Source: Cyclobacteriaceae bacterium (GTDB lineage: Bacteria; Bacteroidota; Bacteroidia; Cytophagales; Cyclobacteriaceae). Taken from it: a stretch of DNA of 64,000 nucleotides. A program made the position numbers and the translations under genes. The stretch is taken from the NCBI GenBank assembly GCA_027533395.1, contig JAPZUF010000006.1, positions 1 through 64,000 on the forward strand. The letters are read 5' to 3'. The notes under the pieces are model-generated. The model ran no database searches. It was not told where the DNA came from and was given only the letters and a program-made list of their open reading frames with translations. Position 1 is the stretch's first letter, and each line of letters starts with the position of its first letter. Shown here piece after piece: positions 63,769-64,000 of this stretch.

Positions 63769-63843
63769 GTATTTCTAAATTTTTGTTTCTTTTTTTCTAT
63801 TTGGACTTTCTGCCCGAAAAAAGGGTTTTTCCAAAACGGACTG

Positions 63844-63873
63844 CAAAGATAAGGGGATGAGTTGAATTAACAA
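63844..63873 (-). promoter_or_regulatory. Bacteroidota-type promoter of rpmE2
   Basis: On the minus strand TTG (63871-63873), 19 bp, then TATCTTTG (63844-63851). This is the complete -33/-7 consensus. It predicts a 5' leader of about 70 nt for rpmE2. Confidence 0.7.
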
Positions 63874-63940
63874 GCCTTACCTTCCAATAATCCAGCACTT
63901 TAACCAATTTTTCGCGGGAAAACATCTATTTTTAAGACTT

Positions 63941-64000
63941 ATGAAAAAAACTTTAGGTTTTTTGGCTTTTTCACTCCTTTCTGGGCTTTCCATGGCCCAA
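63941..64000 (+). CDS. Start of a secreted protein (cut by window end)
   Basis: Twenty codons from ATG 63941 encode a clear signal peptide: MKKT, a hydrophobic core (LGFLAFSLLSGLSM) and AQ at the likely cleavage point. The mature protein is outside the window, so nothing can be said of its function. A box TATTTTTA lies 7 nt before the ATG. It is divergent from rpmE2. Confidence 0.6.
   Translation, partial: MKKTLGFLAFSLLSGLSMAQ

Noticed and set aside
1-64000. tRNA, rRNA, CRISPR array or prophage
   Set aside because: No cloverleaf signatures, regularly spaced repeats, or phage structural or integrase genes were found on reading both strands.

Overview
The window looks like a chromosomal segment of a Bacteroidota bacterium. 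The evidence is a GldH gliding lipoprotein next to a RicT/PSP1 protein, a fused SecDF, many short lipoproteins with Bacteroidota-style signal peptides, no strong Shine-Dalgarno sequences, and several -7 boxes of the TAnnTTTG type. One promoter (rpmE2) has the complete TTG-N19-TAnnTTTG form. The gene set (DASH cryptochrome, homogentisate dioxygenase, RDD/SpoIIM/MoxR cluster, coaX-OMP-TPR-lptC) would suit a Cytophagales- or Chitinophagales-like member, but that finer placement is inference. No tRNA, rRNA, CRISPR array or prophage was seen.

Left part, about 1-9,050: an A+T-rich accessory region. It opens with a complete IS1595-family insertion sequence that sits directly against the 5' end of a thioredoxin-like gene. 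That gene overlaps a C39-peptidase ABC exporter of the bacteriocin/RiPP type. Next come two broken genes facing each other, the C-terminal half of a papain-like protease and the C-terminal half of a WYL regulator. They are followed by stand-alone single genes: an exported GyrI-like effector-binding protein, a CPBP membrane protease flanked by 14-bp inverted repeats, a small membrane ORF, a PhzF-like epimerase, a SAM methyltransferase and an unknown 137-aa protein. The region ends in a 650-bp non-coding tract with a frameshifted remnant, a 22-bp direct repeat and an orphan terminator.

Middle part, 9,148-32,700: core genes. A minus-strand ECF sigma / anti-sigma / lipoprotein operon is followed by mutS, pyrH-frr, prfA, a DASH-type cryptochrome, a beta-lactamase-fold lipoprotein, homogentisate dioxygenase, purD, ricT-gldH and a CDF transporter. 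The most system-like block is 25,146-32,182: RDD protein (divergent), SpoIIM-like, DUF4129, DUF4350, MoxR ATPase and DUF58, tightly packed or overlapping, with a second RDD gene after a bidirectional terminator.

Right part, 32,777-64,000: a seven-gene minus-strand run (nrnA, two FKBP lipoproteins, rdgB, udk, a small membrane protein, secDF), ndk, a BASS transporter, an exported HIT protein, a thioesterase, psd, two different Glu/Leu/Phe/Val dehydrogenases 5 kb apart, a pseudouridine synthase, an esterase lipoprotein, an LEA-like lipoprotein and a 2OG-Fe(II) oxygenase. Then come the envelope-related run coaX-OMP-TPR-lptC, an RsmI-like methylase, a hydrolase and an M1 peptidase. The 58,778-59,259 gap holds a striking two-hairpin repeat. 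The window closes with a four-gene operon (GlmU-like, holB-like, hemC, cyclophilin), rpmE2 and the first 20 codons of a secreted protein.
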